Shown here piece by piece: positions 18,062 through 26,115 of a stretch of DNA of 37,758 bases. The position numbers were made by a program, and so were the translations under genes. Position 1 is the first letter of the stretch. Each line of letters begins with the position of its first letter. The notes under the pieces were generated by a model. That model saw only the letters and a program-made list of their open reading frames with translations. It was not told the origin of the DNA and made no database searches. The DNA comes from Pelagibacteraceae bacterium AG-337-I02 (GTDB taxonomy: Bacteria; Pseudomonadota; Alphaproteobacteria; HIMB59; GCA-002718135). The DNA is taken from positions 1 through 37,758 of the forward strand of contig QBZY01000014.1 in NCBI GenBank assembly GCA_003282155.1. The letters are read 5' to 3'.

Positions 18062-19804
18062 TTACTCTATAGAAGCTTTATCTCTTTTATCGCTAACTGC
18101 AGCAACTATTGGACTAATAACACCTTTAGCCTTAACATTAACACATGCAGTTTTACCACTTTCTAAAGCTCTTTTTAACGCAGGACCTAAACCTTCTCTT
18201 TTAGTAACTAATTCTCCATGCCCTCCAAAACCTTCAAAAATAGAATGAAATGGAATATCTCTGAAATCAGTTGCAAAGTGCTTCCCACTTTCAAATAACC
18301 TTTCTTGTTGTTGAGAAATACAGTCAAGACCTCCATTGTTATCTATTACTACAACAATGGGTTTTTTTTCTTGAAATGCAGCTTCAATTGATAATCCGCC
18401 TGATAAAAATGCACCATCTCCACTTATTAAAACAACATTAGATTTAGGATTAAGATTTTTTGCCGATACTGCAAAAGGAACTCCAACACCTAACATACTG
18501 AAAGTGCCTGGATGTAATATACCTCCAAGTTTTTTACCTTTTGATCCAGCAATATTAATTGCAATCTCGGACCAGAAATGGGTGTTACCACCATCAATAA
18601 CTAACCAATCATTTTCAGACAATACCTCTTGAACATCTAAAGCTAATTGAAGAGGATGAATTTTTCCACCATTTTTTTTGGCATCTTCAGTTTCTTCATT
18701 TAAGTCATCTAATGTTTTATCAATCCAATTTTTTTTCTCTTTTTTATTCTTATCAAACCATTCATCATTTAATTTCCATTCACTGTTTTTCTTTAATTCT
18801 ATAAGTTTATCCAAAAAGACTCCAGGATCACAAAGTAAGTTAATATCTGCAGCCCTATTTAATTCTATTTCTTCATGCGATCCATTAATACAAACAAGCT
18901 TAGTGCTTTTTGGAAAAAGTGGAGGATTACCAAAATTCATTTGATTATCAAGACGTGCACCAATCAAAAGAACCAAATCTGATTCATTGAGGGCCATTTT
19001 TGATGGAGGATATTGATGAATATCTGCTAGACCCATGTATGTATCTGCCTCTTCTCCTAAAAGCTTTTGATGGTATGGTATATTAAATATAGGAATGTTT
19101 AATTCAAAGCCAGCTTGCTCTAATTTTTTTTCTGCATTAGACCACCAAACACCATGGCCTCCAATAAAAACTGGTTTTTGAGCATTAATTGCTAGATTAA
19201 ATATTTCATTCAAACTGTCAGGATCGGGCCAAGCTTTGGCTAATGGTTTTTTTTGATGAGTAAAAGGTCTTTCTTCTAAACCTGCATCATCAGCAAATGA
19301 TGAAAACATTATATCTACAGGTACGCTTAAATGTACTGCTCCTGGATAGCCATTTGTTGCAATTCTATATGCTTTATCTACAAACTCTCTTATTCTGTTG
19401 CCGTCTGTTATACTTGCACTGTATTTTGTTAACGGTGCTGCAATAGATACATCATCTATTTCCTTAAAACCGCCTGCTCCTTGTCTTTTTAAGCTACTTG
19501 ATCCAGTTATAAAAATAACAGGTGATCTTTCACCCCAAGCTTCCATCATTGATGGTACTGCATTTGCAAAACCTTCTGGTCCTACAATGCAAACGGAAGG
19601 TTTTCTTGATATTCTAGTATGGCCATCAGCTAAATGACCAGCAATTTGTTCATGAGGACAATTAATTACATTAATTTGACACTCCATAAATCCTTCAAGT
19701 GCTGGATTACAAAAACCTCCAGAAAGCGTAAAAACATTATCAATACCTTTGTCTCTAAGAGCTCTTGCAACTAATGCCCCACCTCTAATCTTTTTGTCTC
19801 CCAT
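18062..19804 (-). CDS. Thiamine-diphosphate-dependent enzyme (acetolactate synthase / 2-oxoacid decarboxylase family)
   Basis: 580 aa with all three ThDP-fold domains. The catalytic Glu is E52 (CPHEQIAGHLADG) in the Pyr domain, and the cofactor motif is GDG (462-464) to NN (489-490) in the PP domain. The family includes acetolactate synthase, 2-hydroxyacyl-CoA lyase, oxalyl-CoA decarboxylase and 2-oxoacid decarboxylases. There is no companion IlvN small subunit, so a biosynthetic IlvB role is unlikely. Directly upstream (1-nt gap) is an FMN 2-hydroxyacid dehydrogenase, so the pair could oxidise a 2-hydroxyacid and decarboxylate the 2-oxoacid. It precedes the transthyretin-like and DmdA-like genes. 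Confidence 0.8.
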   Translation of the reverse strand: MGDKKIRGGALVARALRDKGIDNVFTLSGGFCNPALEGFMECQINVINCPHEQIAGHLADGHTRISRKPSVCIVGPEGFANAVPSMMEAWGERSPVIFITGSSSLKRQGAGGFKEIDDVSIAAPLTKYSASITDGNRIREFVDKAYRIATNGYPGAVHLSVPVDIMFSSFADDAGLEERPFTHQKKPLAKAWPDPDSLNEIFNLAINAQKPVFIGGHGVWWSNAEKKLEQAGFELNIPIFNIPYHQKLLGEEADTYMGLADIHQYPPSKMALNESDLVLLIGARLDNQMNFGNPPLFPKSTKLVCINGSHEEIELNRAADINLLCDPGVFLDKLIELKKNSEWKLNDEWFDKNKKEKKNWIDKTLDDLNEETEDAKKNGGKIHPLQLALDVQEVLSENDWLVIDGGNTHFWSEIAINIAGSKGKKLGGILHPGTFSMLGVGVPFAVSAKNLNPKSNVVLISGDGAFLSGGLSIEAAFQEKKPIVVVIDNNGGLDCISQQQERLFESGKHFATDFRDIPFHSIFEGFGGHGELVTKREGLGPALKRALESGKTACVNVKAKGVISPIVAAVSDKRDKASIE

Positions 19805-19805
19805 C

Positions 19806-20969
19806 TTAATACTTTATATCCTTAAAAAATTTCACTGCTATAATTTTTTTATCAACTTTATTTATATCGGTTAATCCTACTAAGCCAAGATTTGTACTTA
19901 ACTCCTCTTTAATTAAGTTGATAATTCTTCGAAGACCCCTTGAACCATCTGCGCCAATGGCATACATTAGTGGTCTGCCAAACATAACAAAATCAGCTCC
20001 CAGAGCTAATGCACGTAAAATATCACTACCACTTCTAATACCACTATCAAAAAGTATTGGAAAATCATCTCCCAAAGATTTTCGAATTAATGGTAAAGCA
20101 TTAATAGAAGCAGTAGCACTATCTAATTGCCTTCCACCATGATTAGATACTTGAATTGCATCTGCACCAGCTTCTTTAATTTTTAAAGCATCTTCAGAAT
20201 TCATTACACCTTTGATTATTAATTTTCCTTTCCATGCATCTCTAACCCTTTTTAGAGTATTCCAATCAGTTGCTCCTCTACTTTCTTTTCGTCGAAAAAT
20301 TTGATCACCACTTTTAGAAGTAACATAATTCATTGGTTTTGGCGCTCCTTTTAATAAAGTTGTTAAACTCCATTGAGGATGTAGTGCAAAATCTAAAAAT
20401 TGTTTTGGACCTATTTTAAATGGATAGCCAAAACCATTTCTGTCATCTCTGGCTCTTCTTGAAAGAATAGGCACATCAACAGTAAGAATTAAAACTTTGT
20501 ATCCAATATTTTCTGCTCTTTTTAATAATTCCATAATAAATTCTTCACTTTGAAAAATATATATTTGCATCCATGAATGACCTTCTGAGAAAGTAAACAT
20601 ATCTTCAAGTGTAGTACTTGAAGCCATTGAAACACAGGTTGGAATATTATTATAAGCACTTTCTTTAGCTATCATTTTATCTGCTTCAGGCCATGAAAGA
20701 TTTGTCATTCCCATTGGAGCAAATCCAAAGGGGTAATCAAAATTTAAATCAAATATTTTTTTATTTAATTTTCTATTTTCTACATTTCTAAAAACCTTTG
20801 GCTCTAATCTAATTTGATCTAAAGCTGCACTATTAATTTCAGCAAGTTTATCATCTCCAGATGCTCCATCAATAAAATCAAAGACTAATTTAGGTAGTCG
20901 TCTTTTAGATAATTTTATTGCATCATGAATTGTATAAATTTTAGTACTAGGTTTAATAAAGTCATTCAT
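19806..20969 (-). CDS. FMN-dependent L-2-hydroxyacid dehydrogenase/oxidase (LldD/GOX family)
   Basis: 387 aa TIM-barrel flavoprotein. The catalytic His/Arg pair is H277/R280 (VSNHGGRQLD), FMN-binding K253 is in IIKGV, D164-D165 lie in LTVDVP, and phosphate-binding GRP is near 331. Y137 (QIYIF) matches the second active-site Tyr. The first active-site Tyr of spinach glycolate oxidase (Y24, in YDYY) aligns with F32 here (FDFIDGASGDD), so substrate binding may differ. The enzyme oxidises a 2-hydroxyacid to a 2-oxoacid, passing electrons to O2 or quinone. It starts the tight six-gene run 20969-15360. The gap to the GcvT-like gene upstream is 48 nt without a terminator. Confidence 0.85.
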   Translation of the reverse strand: MNDFIKPSTKIYTIHDAIKLSKRRLPKLVFDFIDGASGDDKLAEINSAALDQIRLEPKVFRNVENRKLNKKIFDLNFDYPFGFAPMGMTNLSWPEADKMIAKESAYNNIPTCVSMASSTTLEDMFTFSEGHSWMQIYIFQSEEFIMELLKRAENIGYKVLILTVDVPILSRRARDDRNGFGYPFKIGPKQFLDFALHPQWSLTTLLKGAPKPMNYVTSKSGDQIFRRKESRGATDWNTLKRVRDAWKGKLIIKGVMNSEDALKIKEAGADAIQVSNHGGRQLDSATASINALPLIRKSLGDDFPILFDSGIRSGSDILRALALGADFVMFGRPLMYAIGADGSRGLRRIINLIKEELSTNLGLVGLTDINKVDKKIIAVKFFKDIKY

Positions 20970-21017
20970 TTTAATATTTGTATTCTAATATATTTTATAA
21001 TTCTATTACAAAATATA

Positions 21018-22268
21018 TTAGTTTTTTGAAATACCCTTCCAAGGTATTGGAGAAGATGGAATGTCTTGTTTTATACCTCTTTGTATTTCACCTTTTTCGT
21101 CATACATCGGTAATGTGCAAATTTCTCCTTTATGGATATTACCATCATCACAATTGATATCTACTATTGTACCAGGACCATATTCTTTACCATCCATGTG
21201 AACTATAGCAACACCACAAACTTGGAATGGTGACCATGTACTTGAAGTGACTATTCCAACTTTTTTATTATTAATTAAAATTTCAGAATCAACTAATGCA
21301 AAGCTATTTTCAACTCTCATTCCCCAAGTCAAGCAGTCTTTGTTTGAATTAAGTAAAAATTCTCTTCCAATAAAATCACCTTTAGTAAAATCAATAAACT
21401 TTCCAAGCCCAACAGAAAATGGAGTTCTTTCATTTGTAAAATCTCTTCCTGCAGATAAAAGACCAGCTTCAATTCTCCTACATCTAAATCCAGGAGAAGC
21501 CGTTAAAATCATTCCCATTTCCTTTCCCTTACTTAGAATTAAATCTCCTATTTTTTTTGTATTATTATTTGGTCTTAAATAAAGTTCCCAGCCTAATTCA
21601 TTTGTAAAACCTGTTCTGCTAACTATTACTTTTTCTGAAGCTATTGAAGTTTCAATCCAATCAAAATAATTAAATTTTTCTTTTATTGGATAATCAACTA
21701 ATTCATTTAACAGTTTTAAAGATTTGGGACCTTGTATCTGACTCACCCAAACATCAGGATCTGTTATTTGAACATCTAAATTTTTTGAATGAGCTTTATA
21801 CCAGCTGTATAAATGTCCATCACCTTGCGCAAACCAAAATTTATCTTCATTCAATTTTAATAATAATCCATCAGAAATCATTCCACCATCATGATAACAT
21901 GCAAATTGATAAGAGCATCTTCCAGTTTTAACTTTTGAAATATCTCTAGGGAAGATTTGTTGTAGTAAATTTTTAGCATCTGGACCAGAAATTTCATATG
22001 GATGTTCACCTGTATGTCTCAAAATTATTTCTTGTCTTGCTTTCCAATACATTTCATCAGCTGTGGCATGAGATAATTTTTCGAGTGTAAATCTTCCGTC
22101 AGCATAATTGGTATATTCAGGATTTAAAGGAATTTCTTGGTAAGTTAATGGATGAATTTTCATTGGTCTCGCCAAATCGAGAGATCTACCATTTTCTTTA
22201 ATTACTGGTTTAACAACAAATCTAAAATTATTTATTAAATTATCCATAAAATAGAGTCTGATTAACAT
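21018..22268 (-). CDS. GcvT-family folate-dependent demethylase (second paralogue)
   Basis: 416 aa, with the GcvT fold: RHTGEHPYEISGPDAKNLL, then WVSQIQGPKSLKLL, VSRTGFTNELGWELYL, and GFRCRRIEAGLLSAGRDF. It is about 40 residues longer than the DmdA-like protein and clearly diverged from it, with an extra N-terminal segment and a C-terminal tail (QRGIKQDIPSSPIPW). It has none of the partner proteins (GcvH, GcvP) of glycine cleavage. It probably removes a methyl from an N- or S-methyl compound to tetrahydrofolate. Start uncertain: ATG at 22268 or 22247, neither with a visible SD. It lies 20 nt after the homocysteine methyltransferase gene. Confidence 0.8.
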   Translation of the reverse strand: MLIRLYFMDNLINNFRFVVKPVIKENGRSLDLARPMKIHPLTYQEIPLNPEYTNYADGRFTLEKLSHATADEMYWKARQEIILRHTGEHPYEISGPDAKNLLQQIFPRDISKVKTGRCSYQFACYHDGGMISDGLLLKLNEDKFWFAQGDGHLYSWYKAHSKNLDVQITDPDVWVSQIQGPKSLKLLNELVDYPIKEKFNYFDWIETSIASEKVIVSRTGFTNELGWELYLRPNNNTKKIGDLILSKGKEMGMILTASPGFRCRRIEAGLLSAGRDFTNERTPFSVGLGKFIDFTKGDFIGREFLLNSNKDCLTWGMRVENSFALVDSEILINNKKVGIVTSSTWSPFQVCGVAIVHMDGKEYGPGTIVDINCDDGNIHKGEICTLPMYDEKGEIQRGIKQDIPSSPIPWKGISKN

Positions 22269-22288
22269 AAAATATAAAAAATAAAATT

Positions 22289-23212
22289 TTAAAATAAGTC
22301 TTTTATAGCTTCAATATGTCGTGGTTTAACCTCACAACATCCACCAATTAATGAAGCTCCACTTTTAAAAGTAGAAGAAACAAAATTTTTATATTTATCA
22401 ATTGTATATTCTTCTTTTCTTGTTCCAAGTAATTCTATTGGGTTAAGGTATTCAGCTTGACCTTCAAATCCATCTGGTTCAAAATTATCTTCATGACTTG
22501 TAGGCAATTTTTTAAATAAATTCATTTTGTATCCAAATGGAAGTTTTTGTTTCTCAAGAAATGGAAAACTTTTTTCTACGATTTCAGGTGATACACAGGC
22601 AGAAACTATACCACAACAGTCGTATTGATTAATTATTTCAAATAATTGATTTAGTGTTTCACCCGATGGAAGTTTAGCGTCATATCGTAAATGAACTCCT
22701 ATAAGAACTTTTTTATTAAAACTTTTAATTGCCTCAAGAGCAATTTGTATTTCTTTAATTGAACTCAAAACGTCTAAATAAAAAATATCAACATATTCGT
22801 TAAGATTTTTAGCAACATTATAAAAATCCTGATGCATAATCTGATCAGTTTCTAATTGTAAAGGTGAATAAGTATTACCTTGATTTGGTAACGAACCAGC
22901 AACTATAATTTTTTTATCAAATTCATCTGCAGATTTTCTTGCAATTTGCCCTGCAGATTTTATGGCATAATTTAATGAGTCATTTAAATTATATTGCCCA
23001 AAAAGTCTTCTTCTAGCACTGAAATTTGCTGTAACAATTATTTCAGATCCAGCTTTTATAAAATTTTTGTGCATTTCTAAAACCATAGAATGATAATTTT
23101 TATCTAAAAGTGCTTGAGCAGACCAAAGATCTCCACTTGTTTTTAATCCCATTTCAAGAAGGGTTTGTCCAGAACCTCCATCAAGAATATATTTTTTATT
23201 TTTTTGAAACAA
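22289..23212 (-). CDS. Homocysteine S-methyltransferase family (BHMT/MmuM-like)
   Basis: 307 aa. The Zn/thiol-binding cysteines of the family are C206 (SACVSPE) and C292/C293 (IGGCCEV), and the N-terminal LDGGSGQTLLEMGL is the usual opening. The start is TTG at 23212: an in-frame TAA lies seven codons upstream and no ATG precedes the conserved N-terminus, so TTG is the only good candidate. No clear SD is visible. Family members methylate homocysteine from betaine, S-methylmethionine or DMSP. Following an onium-type binding protein and preceding a demethylase, it plausibly removes one methyl group of the imported compound and makes methionine. Confidence 0.8.
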   Translation of the reverse strand: MFQKNKKYILDGGSGQTLLEMGLKTSGDLWSAQALLDKNYHSMVLEMHKNFIKAGSEIIVTANFSARRRLFGQYNLNDSLNYAIKSAGQIARKSADEFDKKIIVAGSLPNQGNTYSPLQLETDQIMHQDFYNVAKNLNEYVDIFYLDVLSSIKEIQIALEAIKSFNKKVLIGVHLRYDAKLPSGETLNQLFEIINQYDCCGIVSACVSPEIVEKSFPFLEKQKLPFGYKMNLFKKLPTSHEDNFEPDGFEGQAEYLNPIELLGTRKEEYTIDKYKNFVSSTFKSGASLIGGCCEVKPRHIEAIKDLF

Positions 23213-23230
23213 TTTAAGATATAGTAATTT

Positions 23231-23260
23231 TTAATGGCGCATTTAAACATGCGCCATTAA
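23231..23260 (-). other. Strong RNA hairpin after the binding-protein gene
   Basis: Perfect 12-bp inverted repeat TTAATGGCGCAT (23231-23242) and ATGCGCCATTAA (23249-23260), with loop TTAAAC. It starts 15 nt after the binding-protein stop codon and contains the most GC-rich short block around. There is no U-tract on the minus-strand side (AAATTACTAT follows), so it is not a standard intrinsic terminator. A 3'-end stabilising or RNase-processing hairpin, common after high-copy ABC binding proteins, would let that message outnumber the downstream methyltransferase. Confidence 0.8.
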
Positions 23261-23274
23261 ATAAGTTTATATTT

Positions 23275-24903
23275 TTATGCAAACCACCAACGTTCAGATA
23301 ATTTGTTACCGTCACTTTCCCAGTTACCAGCAACATCTTCACCGTGAGCAAGTTTTTTAGAACCTGCACCAACATATTGGTTAAATGCATAAACAATTGC
23401 ACCACCATCGTAGTTACAAAGAGCTTGTGCTTCCCAGTACATTGACTTTCTTTTTTCTGCATCTAGTTCAGATCTAGCTGATCTAACTAGTTCATTAAAA
23501 CGAACAGTTGAATCAGTTTGAACTAAATTACCCCAAGCTGCTTCATTCCACTCAGTATCATCAGTGAATGCTGCTGACCACATCATATCTTCTGTAGGTC
23601 TTCCACCCCAAGAACTCATACTGAAACCTTTGGTATTCCAAACGTTACTCCAGTAACCATCTTCAGGCTCTTTTTTAACTCGAAGATCAATACCACATTC
23701 TTGAGCAGATGCTGCTATCAAGTTAGTTGCATCTGTACAACCTGCATAAGGAACCTCAGAAGTACTAATTTCAATTGGTCCACTTACACCAGATTTTTTC
23801 CAGTGATAAGAAGCTTTATCAGCATCGAACTCTCTTTGCTCTAAAGCACCGTTGTGATATGGGTGCGCGGTAGAGATCGGATGATCATTACCAACAGTAC
23901 CATATCCAAGCATAATCTTATCAACAATTTCCTGCCTTTTAATTGCAAATTTCAATGCCATACGAACATCAAAGTTATCAAACGGTGGAACGTTTAATCT
24001 CATTGGCGCTGTATAGTGAGCGTACCCAGAAGCTGCTGTAATTTCTACACTAGGATTTCTAGTTAATAGATTTGCAGTTCTAAGATCAACACCGTTCATC
24101 CAATCAATTTCACCATTTAACAAAGCTGCTTGTCTTGTTGCAGGATCATTAATTCCAATTACCTCAACTGAATCAAAGTGTGCAACACCATCACCTTTGA
24201 AATAATTTGGATTTCTTTTTCCAAATTTTGCACCAACACCTGGGTTGAATTCATCCATAATATATGGACCAGTTCCAATCGTTGATTGAGCATCAACAAC
24301 TCCATCTTTTGTTGGTTTAATCATAATGTGATAGTCAGTAGTTATTGCAGGCCAATCGGCATTAGCTCCTTTTAACTTAAAAATAACTCTGTCATTTCCA
24401 TCAGCAGAAACTGTTTCAATTTGAGATAACAGTCCACCCGCTGCGGAAGCAGTATCTGGATTCATGTGATACTGATAGTTGAGTACAACATCTTCTGCTG
24501 TCATTGATTTACCATTATGGAATTCAACTCCTTTACGAAGATTATATACCCAAGTTTGAGCATCATCTGATTCAATTGACTCAGCAAGCTCCCCAACAAT
24601 TGTGTGATCTGAATCAACAACAGTTAGACAGTTTTGATATGACCAAGCAGTTGCTTGCATAAATGAGCTCTGATAAGTTGCAGGATCAAGAGTATCAGTT
24701 GCATCTGCTGCACTATTACCCCATCTTAAATGTCCACCTTTTTTAGGTGTAGCTGCAACTGCTTTATCTGCTAATGATAATGCAATTGGGAGCGTTACCC
24801 CAGTAGCAAGGACAGACATCATGAACTGTCTTCTATCAATAAGCCCTTTTGTGAGCTTTGAAGACTGTTCTTCAATGTATTTGTCTATTTTCTTATTTTT
24901 CAT
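23275..24903 (-). CDS. ABC transporter solute-binding protein, family 5, Tat-exported
   Basis: 542 aa. The Tat signal is DRRQFMMSVLATG near residues 23-35, followed by a hydrophobic stretch and a likely AxA cleavage (ADKAVAA). The mature protein is SBP_bac_5 (peptide/opine/nickel type): LDPATYQSSFMQ, LRKGVEFHNGKSMTAEDVV, IGTGPYIMDEFNPG and LAIKF-like core. Family 5 proteins bind peptides, opines, glutathione and other mid-size amines. A strong SD (GGGAGG within 24907-24913) suits high expression. Its codon and base use look less AT-rich than its neighbours, as expected for an abundant protein. It is divergent from its permease and ATPase genes and heads the long minus-strand catabolic operon. 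Confidence 0.9.
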   Translation of the reverse strand: MKNKKIDKYIEEQSSKLTKGLIDRRQFMMSVLATGVTLPIALSLADKAVAATPKKGGHLRWGNSAADATDTLDPATYQSSFMQATAWSYQNCLTVVDSDHTIVGELAESIESDDAQTWVYNLRKGVEFHNGKSMTAEDVVLNYQYHMNPDTASAAGGLLSQIETVSADGNDRVIFKLKGANADWPAITTDYHIMIKPTKDGVVDAQSTIGTGPYIMDEFNPGVGAKFGKRNPNYFKGDGVAHFDSVEVIGINDPATRQAALLNGEIDWMNGVDLRTANLLTRNPSVEITAASGYAHYTAPMRLNVPPFDNFDVRMALKFAIKRQEIVDKIMLGYGTVGNDHPISTAHPYHNGALEQREFDADKASYHWKKSGVSGPIEISTSEVPYAGCTDATNLIAASAQECGIDLRVKKEPEDGYWSNVWNTKGFSMSSWGGRPTEDMMWSAAFTDDTEWNEAAWGNLVQTDSTVRFNELVRSARSELDAEKRKSMYWEAQALCNYDGGAIVYAFNQYVGAGSKKLAHGEDVAGNWESDGNKLSERWWFA

Positions 24904-24921
24904 TTGTCCTCCCTTATTAAT

Positions 24922-24948
24922 TGAACAAAAACCTAAGATTTTTGTTCA
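24922..24948. promoter_or_regulatory. Inverted repeat in the binding-protein leader
   Basis: Perfect 10-bp arms TGAACAAAAA (24922-24931) and TTTTTGTTCA (24939-24948) around a 7-nt spacer. It lies 8 nt upstream of the binding-protein SD on the minus strand. It could be a repressor operator in the divergent control region or an RNA stem in the leader that gates translation. The dyad is exact, so chance is unlikely even in AT-rich DNA. Confidence 0.55.
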
Positions 24949-25025
24949 TAATTTCTAGAAATTTAACAAAAAACAAACTTAAGTTAATATATAAAAACAT
25001 ATATAACGTTTTAATTCAACGTATA

Positions 25026-25047
25026 AATTATTAATTAATTATTAATT
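25026..25047. repeat. Exact 11-bp tandem duplication in the divergent control region
   Basis: AATTATTAATT occurs twice head to tail (25026-25036, 25037-25047). The 11-bp period is about one helical turn. Nearby ACGTT (25006-25010) and AACGT (25018-25022) form a short dyad. Both lie in the ~210 bp between the binding-protein and permease genes, so they may be regulator sites, or curved AT-rich promoter DNA. Confidence 0.45.
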
Positions 25048-25104
25048 TTAGCTTGTATATTGATCCAATTTTGACAAAACTTTAAGAATTAAAATTGTAT
25101 CTTT

Positions 25105-25112
25105 AAGGAGGG
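25105..25112 (+). promoter_or_regulatory. Shine-Dalgarno site that selects an ATT start
   Basis: AAGGAGGG at 25105-25112 is the strongest plus-strand SD I see in the window. It is 4-5 nt from an ATT codon (25117) that is in frame with the permease. There is no ATG, GTG or TTG at proper spacing. The next candidate, TTG at 25150, is ~38 nt away. Confidence 0.75.
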
Positions 25113-25116
25113 TAAC

Positions 25117-26115
25117 ATTACTAGGATTCATCCAATATTTAGAACAATTTTGTTGAGACTTACTCTTGGTCTCGTTACTGTTTTTGCATTTTCGGTAATA
25201 ATATTTAGTACATTCTCTTTTCTACCAGGAGATTTTGCCACAGAAATATTAGGCCAAAGTGCTACAAAATCTGCAGTTAAAGCTCTAAGAGCAGAATTAG
25301 GTTTAGATAAACCTCCTGTGACAAGATACTTTGATTGGCTAGGAAATGTTTTTCAAGGAGATTTTGGTAGCTCTTTTTCTGGGAGATCTAAAGTACAAGG
25401 GGATCAAGGTGATAGATCTAGAGAGGTTGTTGGATTAATCATTCCAAGGCTTAAGAATACTTTATTTTTAACAGGAGTTGCCGCCATGTTGGCTATTCCC
25501 TTATCCTTAATTTTAGGTATCTCAGCAGCATTATACAGAAACTCTTATTATGATAGGTCGGCAACTGGAGCCAGCTTAGTGACTGTATCATCACCAGAAT
25601 TTTTTACTGCTTATATTTTTATTCTTTTATTAGCGACTCTATTTCCAGTTTTTCCAACAATTTCTACTGTCGATGAGGACACAACTTTAGTTGAAAGATT
25701 TTACAGAACGGCACTTCCAGTTTTTACATTAACTTTAATTACAATGGGTCACATGATGAGAATGACAAGGTCAGCTATAATTAATATTTTATCAAGTGAA
25801 TATATTGAGATGGCAAAATTATCAGGTGCTTCAAGATACGAAGTAATTGTCAAGCACGCACTTCCAAATGCATGGGCTCCTATTTCTCAAGTAATTGCAA
25901 TAAACTTAGCTTATATGTTGATTGGTTCAGTTGTTGTTGAATATGTTTTTAATTATCAAGGTATTGGCAGACTGATGGTTGGCTCTGTTTACAATCGAGA
26001 TCTTCCTGTCGTGCAAGCTTGTGCGTTAATTTTTGCATCAACATATGTAATATTAAATCTAATCGCAGACTTGATTGGTATTATATCTAACCCAAGGTTA
26101 TTATATCCAAAATGA
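25117..26115 (+). CDS. ABC transporter permease 1 (DppB-like), probable ATT start
   Basis: 332 aa from ATT at 25117; a start at TTG 25150 would give 321 aa and lose the first residues (MTRIHPIFRT) usual before helix 1 of DppB-type permeases. About six membrane helices. The helix 1 - periplasmic junction FSTFSFLPGDFA carries the family PGD motif, and the EAA loop that docks the ATPase is LSGASRYEVIVKHALPNAW. It forms an operon with permease 2 (ATGA overlap at 26112). Its binding protein is encoded divergently. The substrate is shared with that protein. Confidence 0.85.
   Translation: MTRIHPIFRTILLRLTLGLVTVFAFSVIIFSTFSFLPGDFATEILGQSATKSAVKALRAELGLDKPPVTRYFDWLGNVFQGDFGSSFSGRSKVQGDQGDRSREVVGLIIPRLKNTLFLTGVAAMLAIPLSLILGISAALYRNSYYDRSATGASLVTVSSPEFFTAYIFILLLATLFPVFPTISTVDEDTTLVERFYRTALPVFTLTLITMGHMMRMTRSAIINILSSEYIEMAKLSGASRYEVIVKHALPNAWAPISQVIAINLAYMLIGSVVVEYVFNYQGIGRLMVGSVYNRDLPVVQACALIFASTYVILNLIADLIGIISNPRLLYPK

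Noticed and set aside
18062-19804. Biosynthetic acetolactate synthase IlvB
   Set aside because: No small subunit IlvN or other ilv genes; the operon context is catabolic.
23213-23274. SAM or glycine riboswitch before the methyltransferase or GcvT-like genes
   Set aside because: The leader contains only a simple perfect hairpin; no conserved riboswitch core seen.
23214-23462. 82-aa minus-strand open frame
   Set aside because: It overlaps the SBP 3' end and the hairpin in another frame; composition and context show it is a shadow.
25071-25100. TTGACA at 25071-25076 as the -35 of a promoter for the permease operon
   Set aside because: A 17-18 bp spacer puts a poor -10 (ATTGTA or TTGTAT) at 25094-25100, so transcription would start within the SD at 25105-25112.
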